NCBI RefSeq assembly: GCF_004362715.1
Contig: NZ_SNYC01000003.1
Coordinates: 373,601 to 437,600 of the forward strand
DNA: 64,000 nt
Source of the DNA: Pedobacter metabolipauper
GTDB lineage: Bacteria; Bacteroidota; Bacteroidia; Sphingobacteriales; Sphingobacteriaceae
Reading direction: 5' to 3'
A program made the position numbers and the translations under genes. The stretch's first letter is position 1. The number at the start of each line of letters is the position of its first letter. Below, in pieces: positions 35,589 to 44,893 of the stretch. The notes beneath the pieces are model-generated. The model searched no databases. It saw only the letters and a program-made list of their open reading frames with translations, and was not told where the DNA came from.

Positions 35589-37619
35589 ATGAAATCTTCA
35601 TCAAATAAATTATTTGAACCTGCTTTAGTGCAAACTGCACTAAAACAATCCTTCATCAAACTTGACCCCAGGGTAATGATCAAAAACCCGGTCATGTTTA
35701 CCGTAGAGATCGGTACGGTCATTATGGCTTATGTTACGGTATACTCGATCAGCCATACCGGAGAGGGATCTCCTATATATAACTTTGTTATTTTCCTGGT
35801 CTTATTGCTGACGGTTCTCTTTGCGAATTTCGCGGAGGCCATTGCTGAGGCCAGGGGAAAGGCACAAGCCGATTCGTTAAGAAAAACGAGGGAAGAAACC
35901 CCTGCCAAAGTAGTTTTGGCAGATGGTAAAACCGAGATCCGCTCATCCAGCCTGCTTAAAAAAGGCGATGTCTTTATCTGTGAAGCTGGTGACACGATTC
36001 CAACTGATGGGGAAATCATTGAAGGGATTGCTACCATTGATGAATCGGCCATTACCGGTGAATCTGCTCCGGTGATCCGGGAGTCTGGCGGTGATAAATC
36101 GTCGGTTACAGGTGGTACAAAAGTACTTTCTGACCAGATTAAAGTTCAGGTGAATACCCAGCCTGGTGAAAGCTTTCTGGATAAGATGATTGCGCTTGTA
36201 GAGGGTGCATCACGCCAGAAAACACCAAATGAGATTGCGCTTACGATCTTACTGGCGAGTTTTACCCTGGTATTTATCATTGTATGTGTAACCTTAAAAC
36301 CATTTGCAAACTATGCAAATACGCCAATTACGATTGCTGCGCTAATATCGCTCTTTGTTTGTTTGATTCCCACAACTATCGGTGGCCTGTTATCGGCCAT
36401 TGGTATTGCGGGGATGGACCGGGCATTAAGGGCCAATGTGATTACCAAATCTGGTAAGGCGGTAGAAACTGCTGGTGATATTGACGTATTGCTATTGGAT
36501 AAAACAGGTACGATTACGATTGGTAACCGTAAGGCGACCAACTTTTACCCGGCTCCTGGCATAGATACTAAGGATTTTATTGATGCTTGTGTGATGAGTT
36601 CTCTTGCTGATGAAACCCCTGAGGGTAAATCTATATTGGAACTGGCCATTACGCAGGACTATAAAGTAATGCCTGCACCGGCAGGATCTACCTTCATCAA
36701 GTTTACTGCAGAAACCCGTTCCAGCGGTTTGGATACTTTAGATGGCAAAAGAACGCGTAAAGGTGCGTTTGATTCCATCCGGAATATGGTATTAAAAGCG
36801 GGAAACCCGTTTCCTGTAGAAACAGAAGATCAGGTTAAGGCCATCTCTAACAATGGCGGTACCCCGCTTGTGGTTGCCGTTAACGAAAAAACGATGGGCG
36901 TGATCGAATTGCAGGATATCATTAAACCGGGCATCAGTGAACGTTTTGAGCGTCTCCGTAAAATGGGTGTGAAAACGGTGATGGTTACCGGAGATAACCC
37001 GCTGACTGCTAAATTTATTGCAGAGAAAGCAGGTGTGGACGATTTTATTGCGGAGGCTAAGCCTGAGGATAAAATGAATTACATCAAAGAAGAGCAGGCT
37101 ATGGGTAAACTGGTTGCCATGATGGGTGACGGTACCAATGATGCTCCGGCTCTTGCCCAGGCAGATGTTGGCGTGGCCATGAACAGTGGTACACAAGCCG
37201 CAAAAGAAGCTGGTAATATGGTAGATCTGGACAATGACCCAACCAAGCTGATCGAGATTGTGGAGATTGGTAAACAGCTGTTGATTACCAGGGGTACACT
37301 GACTACGTTCTCTATTGCCAATGATGTGGCCAAGTATTTTGCGATTGTACCGGCCTTGTTTATTGGATCTATCCCGGCATTGCAGAGTTTAAACATTATG
37401 GGACTTCATTCTCCGGAGAGTGCAATTCTTTCTGCCGTGATCTTCAATGCGATCATCATTCCGATCCTGATCCCCCTGGCGCTGAAAGGCGTGGAATATA
37501 AAGCGATTGGTGCGAGTGCACTATTGCGCAGAAACCTGCTGATTTATGGGGTAGGTGGTGTTGTTGCCCCATTTATTGGGATCAAAATAATTGATTTACT
37601 GGTCGGCTTATTCGTTTAA
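35589..37619 (+). CDS. kdpB: KdpB, P-type ATPase subunit
   Basis: 676 residues, P-type ATPase. The TGES actuator motif is near residue 156 and phosphorylated D304 lies in DKTGTIT. The family's nucleotide-binding motif KGAFDSI is near 395, and the hinge motif [16 protein letters not shown] is near 513. It hydrolyses ATP to power K+ uptake through KdpA. Length and motif order are typical, with nothing missing. Confidence 0.98.
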   Translation: MKSSSNKLFEPALVQTALKQSFIKLDPRVMIKNPVMFTVEIGTVIMAYVTVYSISHTGEGSPIYNFVIFLVLLLTVLFANFAEAIAEARGKAQADSLRKTREETPAKVVLADGKTEIRSSSLLKKGDVFICEAGDTIPTDGEIIEGIATIDESAITGESAPVIRESGGDKSSVTGGTKVLSDQIKVQVNTQPGESFLDKMIALVEGASRQKTPNEIALTILLASFTLVFIIVCVTLKPFANYANTPITIAALISLFVCLIPTTIGGLLSAIGIAGMDRALRANVITKSGKAVETAGDIDVLLLDKTGTITIGNRKATNFYPAPGIDTKDFIDACVMSSLADETPEGKSILELAITQDYKVMPAPAGSTFIKFTAETRSSGLDTLDGKRTRKGAFDSIRNMVLKAGNPFPVETEDQVKAISNNGGTPLVVAVNEKTMGVIELQDIIKPGISERFERLRKMGVKTVMVTGDNPLTAKFIAEKAGVDDFIAEAKPEDKMNYIKEEQAMGKLVAMMGDGTNDAPALAQADVGVAMNSGTQAAKEAGNMVDLDNDPTKLIEIVEIGKQLLITRGTLTTFSIANDVAKYFAIVPALFIGSIPALQSLNIMGLHSPESAILSAVIFNAIIIPILIPLALKGVEYKAIGASALLRRNLLIYGVGGVVAPFIGIKIIDLLVGLFV

Positions 37620-37637
37620 GCATTTAAAATTAAAGTT

Positions 37638-38204
37638 ATGAAAAAGTACATATTACAATCTATACGCTTAACTGCAGTCTTAATGGTACTGCTGTGCGTA
37701 ATCTATCCATTAATTGTTGCGTTTGCCGGCGGATTTTCTAAAGGTAACGGTGGAGGTGAGAAGATCACTAAAAATGGAAAAGTTGTGGGCTATGCATTGC
37801 TTGGCCAGTCCTTTACCCAGGCTGAATATTTTTGGGGCAGACCATCCGCCGTGGGTTATAATGCAGCAGGTTCTGCAGGTTCAAATAAAGGGCCATCCAA
37901 TCCGGATTACCTGCAGCAGGTTTCTGACCGCATTGATACGTTGCTGAAATACAATCCTTCGTTGAAAAAAGCGGATATCCCTGCGGATATGGTTACTGCA
38001 TCAGGCAGCGGACTTGATCCGAACATCTCTGAGCAGGGTGCAATCATCCAGATCAAAAGGATTGCTGCTTACCGTAAACTGGATGAAAAAACAGTGGCCG
38101 AACTGGTCGTTAAAAATACACAAGGCCCATTGTTCGGACTGTTCGGTCCTTCGTCGGTTAACGTGTTGAAACTGAACCTTGCCCTGGACGAATTAAAGAA
38201 ATAA
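37638..38204 (+). CDS. kdpC: KdpC, accessory subunit
   Basis: 188 residues: one N-terminal membrane helix (10-31) and a periplasmic/soluble domain with FWGRPSAVGYNAAGSAGSN and SGSGLDPNIS, both KdpC hallmarks. It helps assemble the KdpAB complex and increases ATP affinity. It ends 127 bases before the outer-membrane barrel gene. Confidence 0.96.
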   Translation: MKKYILQSIRLTAVLMVLLCVIYPLIVAFAGGFSKGNGGGEKITKNGKVVGYALLGQSFTQAEYFWGRPSAVGYNAAGSAGSNKGPSNPDYLQQVSDRIDTLLKYNPSLKKADIPADMVTASGSGLDPNISEQGAIIQIKRIAAYRKLDEKTVAELVVKNTQGPLFGLFGPSSVNVLKLNLALDELKK

Positions 38205-38227
38205 AAAAGAATATAATCCTCATCACA

Positions 38228-38317
38228 ATGAATTCCGGACCGCTGCCTGACCCATTAGCGTTTGCCGACCTCAGGAACAGGCAGCTCAACGGACCGGAAT
38301 CTTATTTAAAAAAATAA
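38228..38317 (+). CDS. Possible 29-residue ORF between kdpC and the barrel gene
   Basis: ATG at 38228, TAA at 38315-38317; product begins MNSGPLPDPLAFADLR and ends NGPESYLKK. It is hydrophilic, with no signal. The same segment contains ATTCCGGACC and GGACCGGAAT about 50 bases apart, which can pair 9 of 10, so this could instead be a processed mRNA hairpin. The case for translation is only the clean frame and its place in the operon. Confidence 0.35.
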   Translation: MNSGPLPDPLAFADLRNRQLNGPESYLKK

Positions 38318-38330
38318 TTACAATAAATAT

Positions 38331-39401
38331 ATGAAAAAACTATTAGTATTAGCTGCCGCATTAACCACAGGTTCTATTGCCTATGGACAGGAAGAACCTA
38401 AGATCAAAGTAACCGGTTATCTGGAAACTTATTTCGGTTATGATTTTAATAAACCGGCCGACAACAACAGACCTGGGTTTATCTATTCGCATAACCGTCA
38501 CAATGAGATGAACCTGAACCTTGGCTTTATTAAGGGCAGCTACGAAAATGGAATGATCCGGGCAAACCTGGCTGTAATGGCGGGTACTTATGCCAATGCC
38601 AATCTTGCCGCTGAACCTGGTGTATTGAAAAACATCTTTGAAGCCAATGCTGGTGTGAAACTTTCCAAAACTGCCAACCTATGGCTGGATGCAGGGATCT
38701 TCTCTTCACATATTGGTTTTGAAAGCGCGATTTCTAAAGACTGCTGGGTACTGACCAGGAATATATCTTCTGAAAATACCCCGTATTATGAGTCGGGCGC
38801 AAAGATCACCTACGGAACAACTGACGGGAAATTTACTGCTGCTGCATTTTATTTGAATGGATGGCAAAGAATGACCCGTCAGAACGGGAACAGCCAGCCT
38901 GCAGGAGGTGTTCAGCTAACCTGGAAGCCAACTGGTAAGATCACTGTAAATTACAGCAATTATCTGGGAACCGAAGGTGCTGATTCTATCCGTGTAAGAC
39001 GTTTGTACCATAACGTGTATGGTATATTCCAGGTTACAGACCAATTTGGTGTAACGGTAGGATTTGATTACGGAACCCAGCAAAAAGAAAAGGGAAGTGA
39101 CGACCGCAATGAAGTATTGTCACCGGTTGCCATTGCCCAATATAAGTTCAGCAGCAAATGGGCCATGTCCGGAAGAGTTGAATATTATGAAGATAAGAAC
39201 GGTGTATTTATTGGCACTGGTACACCAAATGGCTTTAAAACCACTGGTTATTCTTTAAATATTGACTATGCACCAATTAGCAACGCAGTATTGAGGCTGG
39301 AAGGTAAGATGTACAGCAGCAAGGATGAGATCTTTGTAAGGAACTTTAACCCGGTTGACAACAACGCGGCAGTAACAGCAAGTATCGCAGTTTCGTTCTA
39401 G
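38331..39401 (+). CDS. Outer-membrane beta-barrel (porin-like), kdp-associated
   Basis: 356 residues with a signal peptide (cleavage near AYGQ). Alternating amphipathic strands, ending in TASIAVSF, show a barrel of 14-16 strands; repeated phrases such as YSNYLGTEGADSIR and VGFDYGTQQKEKG are surface loops and strands. It is encoded in the kdp operon, so it probably helps K+ cross the outer membrane, or reports it. This is an inference from location. Confidence 0.85.
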   Translation: MKKLLVLAAALTTGSIAYGQEEPKIKVTGYLETYFGYDFNKPADNNRPGFIYSHNRHNEMNLNLGFIKGSYENGMIRANLAVMAGTYANANLAAEPGVLKNIFEANAGVKLSKTANLWLDAGIFSSHIGFESAISKDCWVLTRNISSENTPYYESGAKITYGTTDGKFTAAAFYLNGWQRMTRQNGNSQPAGGVQLTWKPTGKITVNYSNYLGTEGADSIRVRRLYHNVYGIFQVTDQFGVTVGFDYGTQQKEKGSDDRNEVLSPVAIAQYKFSSKWAMSGRVEYYEDKNGVFIGTGTPNGFKTTGYSLNIDYAPISNAVLRLEGKMYSSKDEIFVRNFNPVDNNAAVTASIAVSF

Positions 39402-39422
39402 TTGTTTAATTAAGGTTTAACC

Positions 39423-39456
39423 TATGGGATTTGCATGATTTCATGTAAGTCCCATA
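39423..39456 (+). promoter_or_regulatory. Long hairpin between the barrel gene and kdpD
   Basis: TATGGGATT TGCATGA / TCATGTA AGTCCCATA can fold into a stem of about 16 pairs (one mismatch, one wobble) with a TT loop. No U-tract follows (TAACTGCTT), so it is not a simple terminator. It may stabilise the kdpFABC-barrel mRNA 3' end or set the lower expression of kdpD. Confidence 0.55.
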
Positions 39457-39469
39457 ACTGCTTAAAAGA

Positions 39470-39565
39470 ATGAAAATGAAGGTATTACTTCTGCTTACTG
39501 CTGGAATATTTGCATTTGGGTTATGGTACTTAACCCATAATGGATATGTTATATTAAAATGGTAA
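39470..39565 (+). CDS. Small hydrophobic peptide upstream of kdpD (31 residues)
   Basis: ATG at 39470 to TAA at 39563-39565; reads MKMKVLLLLTAGIFAFGLWY then LTHNGYVILKW. It is a single membrane helix with a basic N-terminus, nine bases before the kdpD start. The good fit between hairpin and kdpD suggests a translated small membrane protein, but no family is known to me. Confidence 0.45.
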   Translation: MKMKVLLLLTAGIFAFGLWYLTHNGYVILKW

Positions 39566-39574
39566 ATTAAATAG

Positions 39575-40708
39575 ATGATGGAAGAAGACGATAAAGCAGG
39601 ATCTGTAAAAAAGTTCCTTGACCTGGTTAAAAAATCCAGAAGAGGAAAATTTAAGGTGTATATCGGCATGAGTGCAGGTGTAGGGAAGACCTACAGGATG
39701 CTGCAGGAAGCCCATGCACTGTTGAAGAATGGCATTGACATACAGATCGGCTATATTGAAACACACAACCGGGAAGAAACGCATGCCCTTTTACATGGGA
39801 TTCCGCTTATTGAGAGAAGAAAGATCTTTTATAAAGGTAAGGAACTTGAAGAAATGGATGTGCAGGCAATCATCAATTTGCATCCCGAGGTAGTGATTGT
39901 CGATGAACTGGCCCATACCAATATAGAGGGCAGCAAGAATGGCAAGCGCTGGCAGGATGTGGCCGATATTCTGGATGCTGGCATCAGTGTGATCTCTGCG
40001 GTAAATATCCAGCATCTGGAAAGCATGAACGAGGAAATTGAGACCATTACCGGCATTCCAATTACAGAGCGGATAACAGACAAGATCCTGGAGACGGCTG
40101 ATGAAATTGTTAATATCGATCTGACGGCTGATGAGTTGATAGACCGGTTGAAAGCGGGCAAGATCTATGACCGTTCAAAAATTGAGCGGGCACTCAATAA
40201 CTTCTTCCAGCCGGAAAGGATCTTGCAGCTGCGTGAGCTTGCACTCAAAGAAGTGGCGCACCATCTGGAACGGAAAATAAATGTAGAAGTACCCAAACAG
40301 ATCAAGTTGCGCCCGGAGAAGTTCCTGGCATGTATTTCTACCAACCACCAGACGGCAAAGATCATTATCCGTAAAACAGCAAGGCTGGCCTCTTATTACC
40401 GTTCTCCATGGATCGTGCTTTATGTGCAAAGAAGCCAGGAAGGTGGTGACCGGATTAAGCTTGACCTGCAGCGGCACCTGATCAATAATTTTAAACTGGC
40501 TACAGAGCTTGGTGCTGAAGTACTGAAAGTGAAAAGTGAAGATGTTACCGATACCATCACAAGGATTGCTGCGGAGAAGGAAGTGACCACGATTTGCATC
40601 GGTAAACCCCACCTTAACCTGTTCCAGGTGATTATGCGGACGGCCATATTTAATAAACTTTTAAAAAAGATCTCTGAAACAGAAACTGACCTTGTCATCC
40701 TTTCCTAA
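39575..40708 (+). CDS. kdpD: KdpD N-terminal sensor (KdpD + USP domains only)
   Basis: 377 residues. The KdpD domain (about 25-235) has Walker A GMSAGVGKTYRML, Walker B VIVDELAHTN and the NVQHLES-type motif as NIQHLESMNEEIE. A universal-stress-protein domain follows (about 245-370: FLACISTNHQTAKIIIRKTARL to TTICIGKP). The four membrane helices (DUF4118), GAF and kinase of the classical 900-residue KdpD are absent. This truncated form is the usual Bacteroidota arrangement, with a kinase supplied by the next gene. It presumably senses K+, ATP or osmotic state in the cytosol and passes that on by contact. Confidence 0.92.
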   Translation: MMEEDDKAGSVKKFLDLVKKSRRGKFKVYIGMSAGVGKTYRMLQEAHALLKNGIDIQIGYIETHNREETHALLHGIPLIERRKIFYKGKELEEMDVQAIINLHPEVVIVDELAHTNIEGSKNGKRWQDVADILDAGISVISAVNIQHLESMNEEIETITGIPITERITDKILETADEIVNIDLTADELIDRLKAGKIYDRSKIERALNNFFQPERILQLRELALKEVAHHLERKINVEVPKQIKLRPEKFLACISTNHQTAKIIIRKTARLASYYRSPWIVLYVQRSQEGGDRIKLDLQRHLINNFKLATELGAEVLKVKSEDVTDTITRIAAEKEVTTICIGKPHLNLFQVIMRTAIFNKLLKKISETETDLVILS

Positions 40709-40716
40709 CGCCAGCA

Positions 40717-40814
40717 ACTGAGAACGCCGAGAACGCCGAGAACGTTGAGAACGTTGAGAACGTTGAACGTTTGAGAAGCAAGAGCATTTGAGAGCGTTTG
40801 AGCGCGTTGACAAC
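40717..40814 (+). repeat. 9-bp repeat array B (GTTGAGAAC family), intergenic
   Basis: It starts 8 bases after the kdpD stop: ACTGAGAAC, GCCGAGAAC, GCCGAGAAC, GTTGAGAAC, GTTGAGAAC, GTTGAACGT. Then come irregular 10- to 11-base units (GTTTGAGAAGC, ATTTGAGAGC, GTTTGAGCGC) to GTTGACAAC. Unlike arrays A and C the phase slips, as expected where no reading frame is kept. It lies in the 191-base gap before the kinase gene. Confidence 0.88.
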
Positions 40815-40899
40815 GAACTATAATTATGAAGCGAAACGATTTTTTTAGGCCTCTCAAACACCATCACGATTTTTTTTGATTAAAATTAAGTATATACAG

Positions 40900-42654
40900 A
40901 TGAAAATAAAAACTAAACTGCGCCTGGGATTCGGATTCTTATTCCTGGTTGTCCTCATTTTTGGAGGGTTGTCCCTTTATTATATGAACCGGATCTCGGT
41001 GAGTGCAAAGGTGGTTTTAAAGGATAATTATAAGAGTTTAAAATACAGCGGAAAGATGCGTGCTGTTCTCGAAGACCATGCCATACCGCTGGCTCCTGAT
41101 AGCGAAAGGCAATTTGCGGAACAATTGCTGCTCGAAGAAAAGAACATTACAGAACCTGGTGAGCAAAAGGCGGTAGAGATGCTGAAGAAATCTTTTAAGC
41201 AAATGACTGATCCATTGGCTTCTGTTGAAGTAAAAGCAGCTGCTCTTGCTAACGCAAGGAAATTGCTAAGGGCTATAGATGATTTGAACATGGATGCCAT
41301 TGTGAGAAAGAACGATGCTGCACAGCTTGGCGTTGAGCAGGCTGCAACCTACCTGATCTTTGCGGCTTCCATGTGCTTCCTGGTCCTGTTCTCCTTTGTG
41401 GTAAACTTTCCGGGTTTTGTAGCCAATCCTTTAAGGGAGTTTTCTGAAGCGATCAAAGAGATTAGCAGGAAAAACTATAAACAGCGTTTGGAGTTTAATG
41501 GTACGGATGAATTTGCTGAATTGGCGAAAGAATTCAATGCGATGGCAGCCCTGCTTAATAAATGGGAAAACAGCAACCTGGCCAAACTGCAATCGGAGAA
41601 ATTAAGGATTGAGGCGATCATTGAACAGATGCAGGATGCGATCATTGGTCTCAATGAAAAAAAAGAGATCTTGTTTTTGAATCATGTAGCCAGTCAGCTC
41701 CTGAATTTAAATGAACAGGATGTTATTGGGTCGGATGTCATTGAGCTGATGAAAAAGAATGATCTGCTGAACAGGATGCTGCAAATTAACAGCAGCGATA
41801 AGCCGATGAAGATCTATGCCGACGGTAAAGAATCTTACTTCCAGCTGGAACGCAGGGAGATCATGGTTCCTGCCTGGGAAGACCAGCAGGAGCAGGTGAT
41901 GCGGGAAACCCGAAAAACTGCAGGAGAGGTATACATCCTTAAAAATATTACCAGGTATAAGGAACTGGATGAGGCCAAAACCAACTTCATTGCCACGGTT
42001 TCACACGAACTGAAAACACCGATCTCGTCGATTAAAATGAGTTTGAAGCTGATGGATGATGAGCGTGTAGGAAGTATGAACCCGGAACAGAAAGAGCTTG
42101 TGCAGCACATTAAGGAAGATTGCGGACGGCTGCTGAAGATTACCAGTGAGCTGCTGGACCTTGCCCAGGTGGAAACGGGAAACCTGCAATTGAATTTTGT
42201 GAAATCCGACCCACGTAAGATTGCAATTTACGCCATGGATGCCGTACGTTTTCAGGCAGAACAGAAGTCCATCGAGCTGGAACTGATCAGTAAGAACAAT
42301 TTGCCTAAGGTAAATGTGGATACTGAAAAAACAGCCTGGGTGCTGGTTAATTTCTTATCCAATGCACTTCGGTATAGTCCGGAGAAATCTAAGGTAATGA
42401 TCCAGATTACAGAAATTGGAGATAACATGGAGTTCTCTGTGCGGGATTTTGGTAAGGGGATTGATGAAAAATACCAGAAGCGTTTGTTTGACCGCTATTT
42501 CCAGGTACCTACTGATGGCAATAATAAATCGGGCTCTGGTCTTGGTCTGGCCATATCCAGGGACTTTATTGAAGCCGAAGGCGGAAAGATCTGGGTAGAG
42601 AGTGCGATAGGCGAAGGAAGCAGGTTCTGTTTCCTGCTTCCCATAGTTGAATAA
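40900..42654 (+). CDS. HAMP-PAS histidine kinase, likely KdpD partner
   Basis: 584 residues from the ATG at 40900; the open frame extends upstream to a TTG at 40876, which is less likely. Two membrane helices (about 10-32 and 155-178) flank a four-helix periplasmic domain; HAMP follows (about 180-230), then PAS (about 240-340), HisKA with H369 in VSHELKTPISS, and HATPase_c (NFLSNALRYSPEK, DFGKGI, GSGLGLAIS). Directly downstream of the truncated kdpD, it is probably the catalytic half of a split sensor. No kdpE is next to it, so its response regulator is encoded elsewhere. Confidence 0.9.
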   Translation: MKIKTKLRLGFGFLFLVVLIFGGLSLYYMNRISVSAKVVLKDNYKSLKYSGKMRAVLEDHAIPLAPDSERQFAEQLLLEEKNITEPGEQKAVEMLKKSFKQMTDPLASVEVKAAALANARKLLRAIDDLNMDAIVRKNDAAQLGVEQAATYLIFAASMCFLVLFSFVVNFPGFVANPLREFSEAIKEISRKNYKQRLEFNGTDEFAELAKEFNAMAALLNKWENSNLAKLQSEKLRIEAIIEQMQDAIIGLNEKKEILFLNHVASQLLNLNEQDVIGSDVIELMKKNDLLNRMLQINSSDKPMKIYADGKESYFQLERREIMVPAWEDQQEQVMRETRKTAGEVYILKNITRYKELDEAKTNFIATVSHELKTPISSIKMSLKLMDDERVGSMNPEQKELVQHIKEDCGRLLKITSELLDLAQVETGNLQLNFVKSDPRKIAIYAMDAVRFQAEQKSIELELISKNNLPKVNVDTEKTAWVLVNFLSNALRYSPEKSKVMIQITEIGDNMEFSVRDFGKGIDEKYQKRLFDRYFQVPTDGNNKSGSGLGLAISRDFIEAEGGKIWVESAIGEGSRFCFLLPIVE

Positions 42655-42665
42655 GATGTCTTCAC

Positions 42666-43754
42666 TTATTTACTGTCTATGTCAGCCTTTTCGCTCTTAT
42701 AATATTTTTTCCTAAACCAGAAGGCCAGATTTACCAGTGCAATAAGAGCGGGAACTTCTACCAATGGCCCGATTATACCAACGAATGCCTGACCGGAATT
42801 GATACCAAATACTCCAATAGCTACTGCTATTGCCAGCTCAAAATTATTACCAGCGGCTGTGAATGCAATTGAAGTGCTTTGTGAATAATCGGCACCCATC
42901 TTTTTCCCGGCAAAAAAGCTAATTAGAAACATAATGGCAAAATAGATAACCAGCGGAATGGCAATACGAATTACGTCTAATGGTATTTGCACGATCAACT
43001 CTCCTTTAAGGCTAAACATCACTACAATGGTGAATAGCAATGCAATCAGGGTAATGGGTGAAATAACCGGTATATACTTTTGCTGAAACCAGTGTTCTCC
43101 TTTGAGTTTGATCAAAACGTAACGGCTGACCAGTCCGGCAGCGAACGGAATGCCCAGGTATATACCAACGCTTTTTGCAATTTCGGCGACCGTAATGTCT
43201 ACATTCAGACCATTAATACCAAACATCGGTGGAAATACAGTAATAAATAAATATGCATAGAAGCTGTAAAGCAATACCTGAAAGATGCTGTTAAGGGCGA
43301 TAAGACCTGCCGCATATTCCCTATTTCCCTCAGCAAGGTCATTCCATACCACCACCATTGCGATACAGCGGGCAAGACCGATCAATATTAGTCCGGTCAT
43401 GTATTCAGGATAACCCTGTAAAAAGACGATAGCCAATATAAACATGAGTACCGGACCAATGATCCAGTTTAACAACAGCGAAGCGCCCAGTACTTTAGTA
43501 TTGCGAAAAACTTCAGCCATTTTTTCATATCTGACTTTGGCAAGAGGCGGATACATCATTAAGATCAGCCCTATAGCAAGCGGCACGTTTGTGGTTCCGC
43601 TTGAGAATGAGTTGATAAAATCCGATGAAGAAGGAATAAAATAACCAATCCCTACGCCAATGGCCATTGCAAGGAATATCCATAAGGTCAGGTAACGGTC
43701 CAGAAAGCCAAGCTTTTTCCGGTTGTTTGCAGGGGCACAGTGGTTAGCTGACAT
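42666..43754 (-). CDS. acr3: Acr3-type arsenite efflux transporter
   Basis: 362 residues, ten membrane helices. The essential cysteine and surrounding residues lie in [16 protein letters not shown] (residue about 128), the Acr3 hallmark, followed by [21 protein letters not shown]. It exports As(III)/Sb(III) using the proton gradient, thus completing arsenate detoxification begun by ArsC. It is the last gene of the leftward ars operon, one base after arsC stops. Confidence 0.95.
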   Translation of the reverse strand: MSANHCAPANNRKKLGFLDRYLTLWIFLAMAIGVGIGYFIPSSSDFINSFSSGTTNVPLAIGLILMMYPPLAKVRYEKMAEVFRNTKVLGASLLLNWIIGPVLMFILAIVFLQGYPEYMTGLILIGLARCIAMVVVWNDLAEGNREYAAGLIALNSIFQVLLYSFYAYLFITVFPPMFGINGLNVDITVAEIAKSVGIYLGIPFAAGLVSRYVLIKLKGEHWFQQKYIPVISPITLIALLFTIVVMFSLKGELIVQIPLDVIRIAIPLVIYFAIMFLISFFAGKKMGADYSQSTSIAFTAAGNNFELAIAVAIGVFGINSGQAFVGIIGPLVEVPALIALVNLAFWFRKKYYKSEKADIDSK

Positions 43755-43755
43755 G

Positions 43756-44175
43756 TTAGTTCTTCAGGTTTTCGTTTACGAAGTTCTGTGTATATTTCCT
43801 GATCATTTCCCGCACTGCTCTGAACTGTTCAATTACTTCTTCTTCAGAGCCTTTGGCTTTTGCAGGATCGGGGAAATTATAATGTAGTTTGACAGCATGG
43901 GTTGGAAAATAAGGGCAGTTTTCCTTTGCATTATCGCAAACTGTGATCACGAAATCAAAGTCAATCCCAGTGTATTCATTCACATTGTTGGAAGTATGAT
44001 GGGAAATATCGATGCCGTCTCTTTGCATAATCTCAATGGCCCTGGGGTTTACGCCCTGCGTTTCAATGCCTGCACTATAGATCTCAGCGGAATTACCAGC
44101 GAAATGCCTTAAATATCCCTCAGCAATTTGACTGCGACAACTATTGCCAGTACATAGTACGAGTACTTTTTTCAT
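43756..44175 (-). CDS. arsC: Arsenate reductase, low-molecular-weight phosphatase type
   Basis: 139 residues. The P-loop C8-x5-R14 (CTGNSCRS) is the anion site. C13 in the loop, plus two further cysteines in [12 protein letters not shown], supply the redox relay used by thioredoxin-coupled ArsC, which reduces As(V) to As(III). It lies one base ahead of acr3. Confidence 0.95.
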   Translation of the reverse strand: MKKVLVLCTGNSCRSQIAEGYLRHFAGNSAEIYSAGIETQGVNPRAIEIMQRDGIDISHHTSNNVNEYTGIDFDFVITVCDNAKENCPYFPTHAVKLHYNFPDPAKAKGSEEEVIEQFRAVREMIRKYTQNFVNENLKN

Positions 44176-44207
44176 CTTTTATAATAAAATTTGTGTTTTT
44201 ATAATTG

Positions 44208-44366
44208 TTAAACCACAGATATTATTGGTGCTTGTTTGATCTCAGTGATGTGATAAGATGCATCTACCCATTTCCCTTCCGCATATTGAAACTGTAAGGT
44301 TAAGCTTGGATATTTTTCTAATGTGGCTTTAAACGTCTGCCAGGTGGTTAATTCTGTATTATTCAT
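44208..44366 (-). pseudogene. Truncated DUF6428-family ars-operon gene
   Basis: 52 residues from the ATG at 44366. The sequence QFQYAEGKWVDASYHITEIK matches the first third of the DUF6428 proteins found between arsR and arsC in many Bacteroidota, which continue ...VDCGG... to about 150 residues. Here it ends SVV-stop right where that motif should be, and only 32 bases remain before arsC. The simplest reading is loss of the C-terminal two thirds by deletion. Its function is unknown even when complete. Confidence 0.55.
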
Positions 44367-44367
44367 A

Positions 44368-44377
44368 ATATTGCAAT
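44368..44377 (-). promoter_or_regulatory. ATATTGCAAT site before the DUF6428 start
   Basis: Shares ATATTGCAAT with the palindrome ahead of arsR, one base upstream of the ATG at 44366. It is probably a second ArsR-binding site in the same operon. Confidence 0.4.
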
Positions 44378-44404
44378 TTAACGATTGATTTAAGTAAAAA
44401 AAGG

Positions 44405-44734
44405 TCAACAGCAGGTGGTCTCGCCTTTGTAAGAACCTAAAAATCCCCCAAGCTGTTCTTCCAAAAGTTTCCAGGTTTTAGGATTGATGCAGTAACAAAC
44501 ACTCACGCCTTCAATTGTGCCCTGGATAATTCCTGCTGTTTTCAGTTCTTTTAAATGTTGTGAAATGGTTGCCTGCGCCAAACCAAGTTCAGTCACTAAA
44601 TCCCCGCAAATGCAGGTGTTTGATAGGATGATCCTTTGTAGTATAGCGATACGGGCAGGGTGCGCAATTGCCTTCAGCAACGTGGAAAGCTGGTTCTGCT
44701 CGGCGGTAAATATTTCTGATCTGGTAAGTCCCAT
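44405..44734 (-). CDS. arsR: ArsR-family arsenic repressor
   Basis: 109 residues from the ATG at 44734 (MGLTRSEIFTAEQNQ); the upstream frame to 44851 is not typical ArsR. The winged HTH is clear (ATISQHLKELKTAGIIQG), and the metal-sensing helix has TCICGDLV, corresponding to the ELCVCDL motif. A C-terminal TTCC pair may add thiol ligands. It represses the operon until As(III) binds. A 12-bp palindrome lies 6 bases before its start. Confidence 0.93.
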   Translation of the reverse strand: MGLTRSEIFTAEQNQLSTLLKAIAHPARIAILQRIILSNTCICGDLVTELGLAQATISQHLKELKTAGIIQGTIEGVSVCYCINPKTWKLLEEQLGGFLGSYKGETTCC

Positions 44735-44740
44735 AGTTGT

Positions 44741-44752
44741 ATATTGCAATAT
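44741..44752. promoter_or_regulatory. ArsR operator candidate ATATTGCAATAT
   Basis: A perfect 12-bp palindrome directly ahead of the arsR ATG. The same ATATTGCAAT sequence recurs before the second gene of the operon. Autorepression is the usual mode of ArsR. Confidence 0.55.
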
Positions 44753-44893
44753 TACGATCATATTATGGTAATGCAAAATAAATCCGATTTTTTGATAAAA
44801 ACTATACTCTGGCTGAGGGTTATCCGGAGCAGGGTAGGAATTACTTTGCAAACCTGATCTTCAATTACTAATTTAGGGAAATCAGATCATTGG

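Noticed and set aside
42655..42665. kdpE immediately after the kinase
   Set aside because: Only 11 bases separate the kinase stop from the convergent acr3 gene; no response regulator is present.
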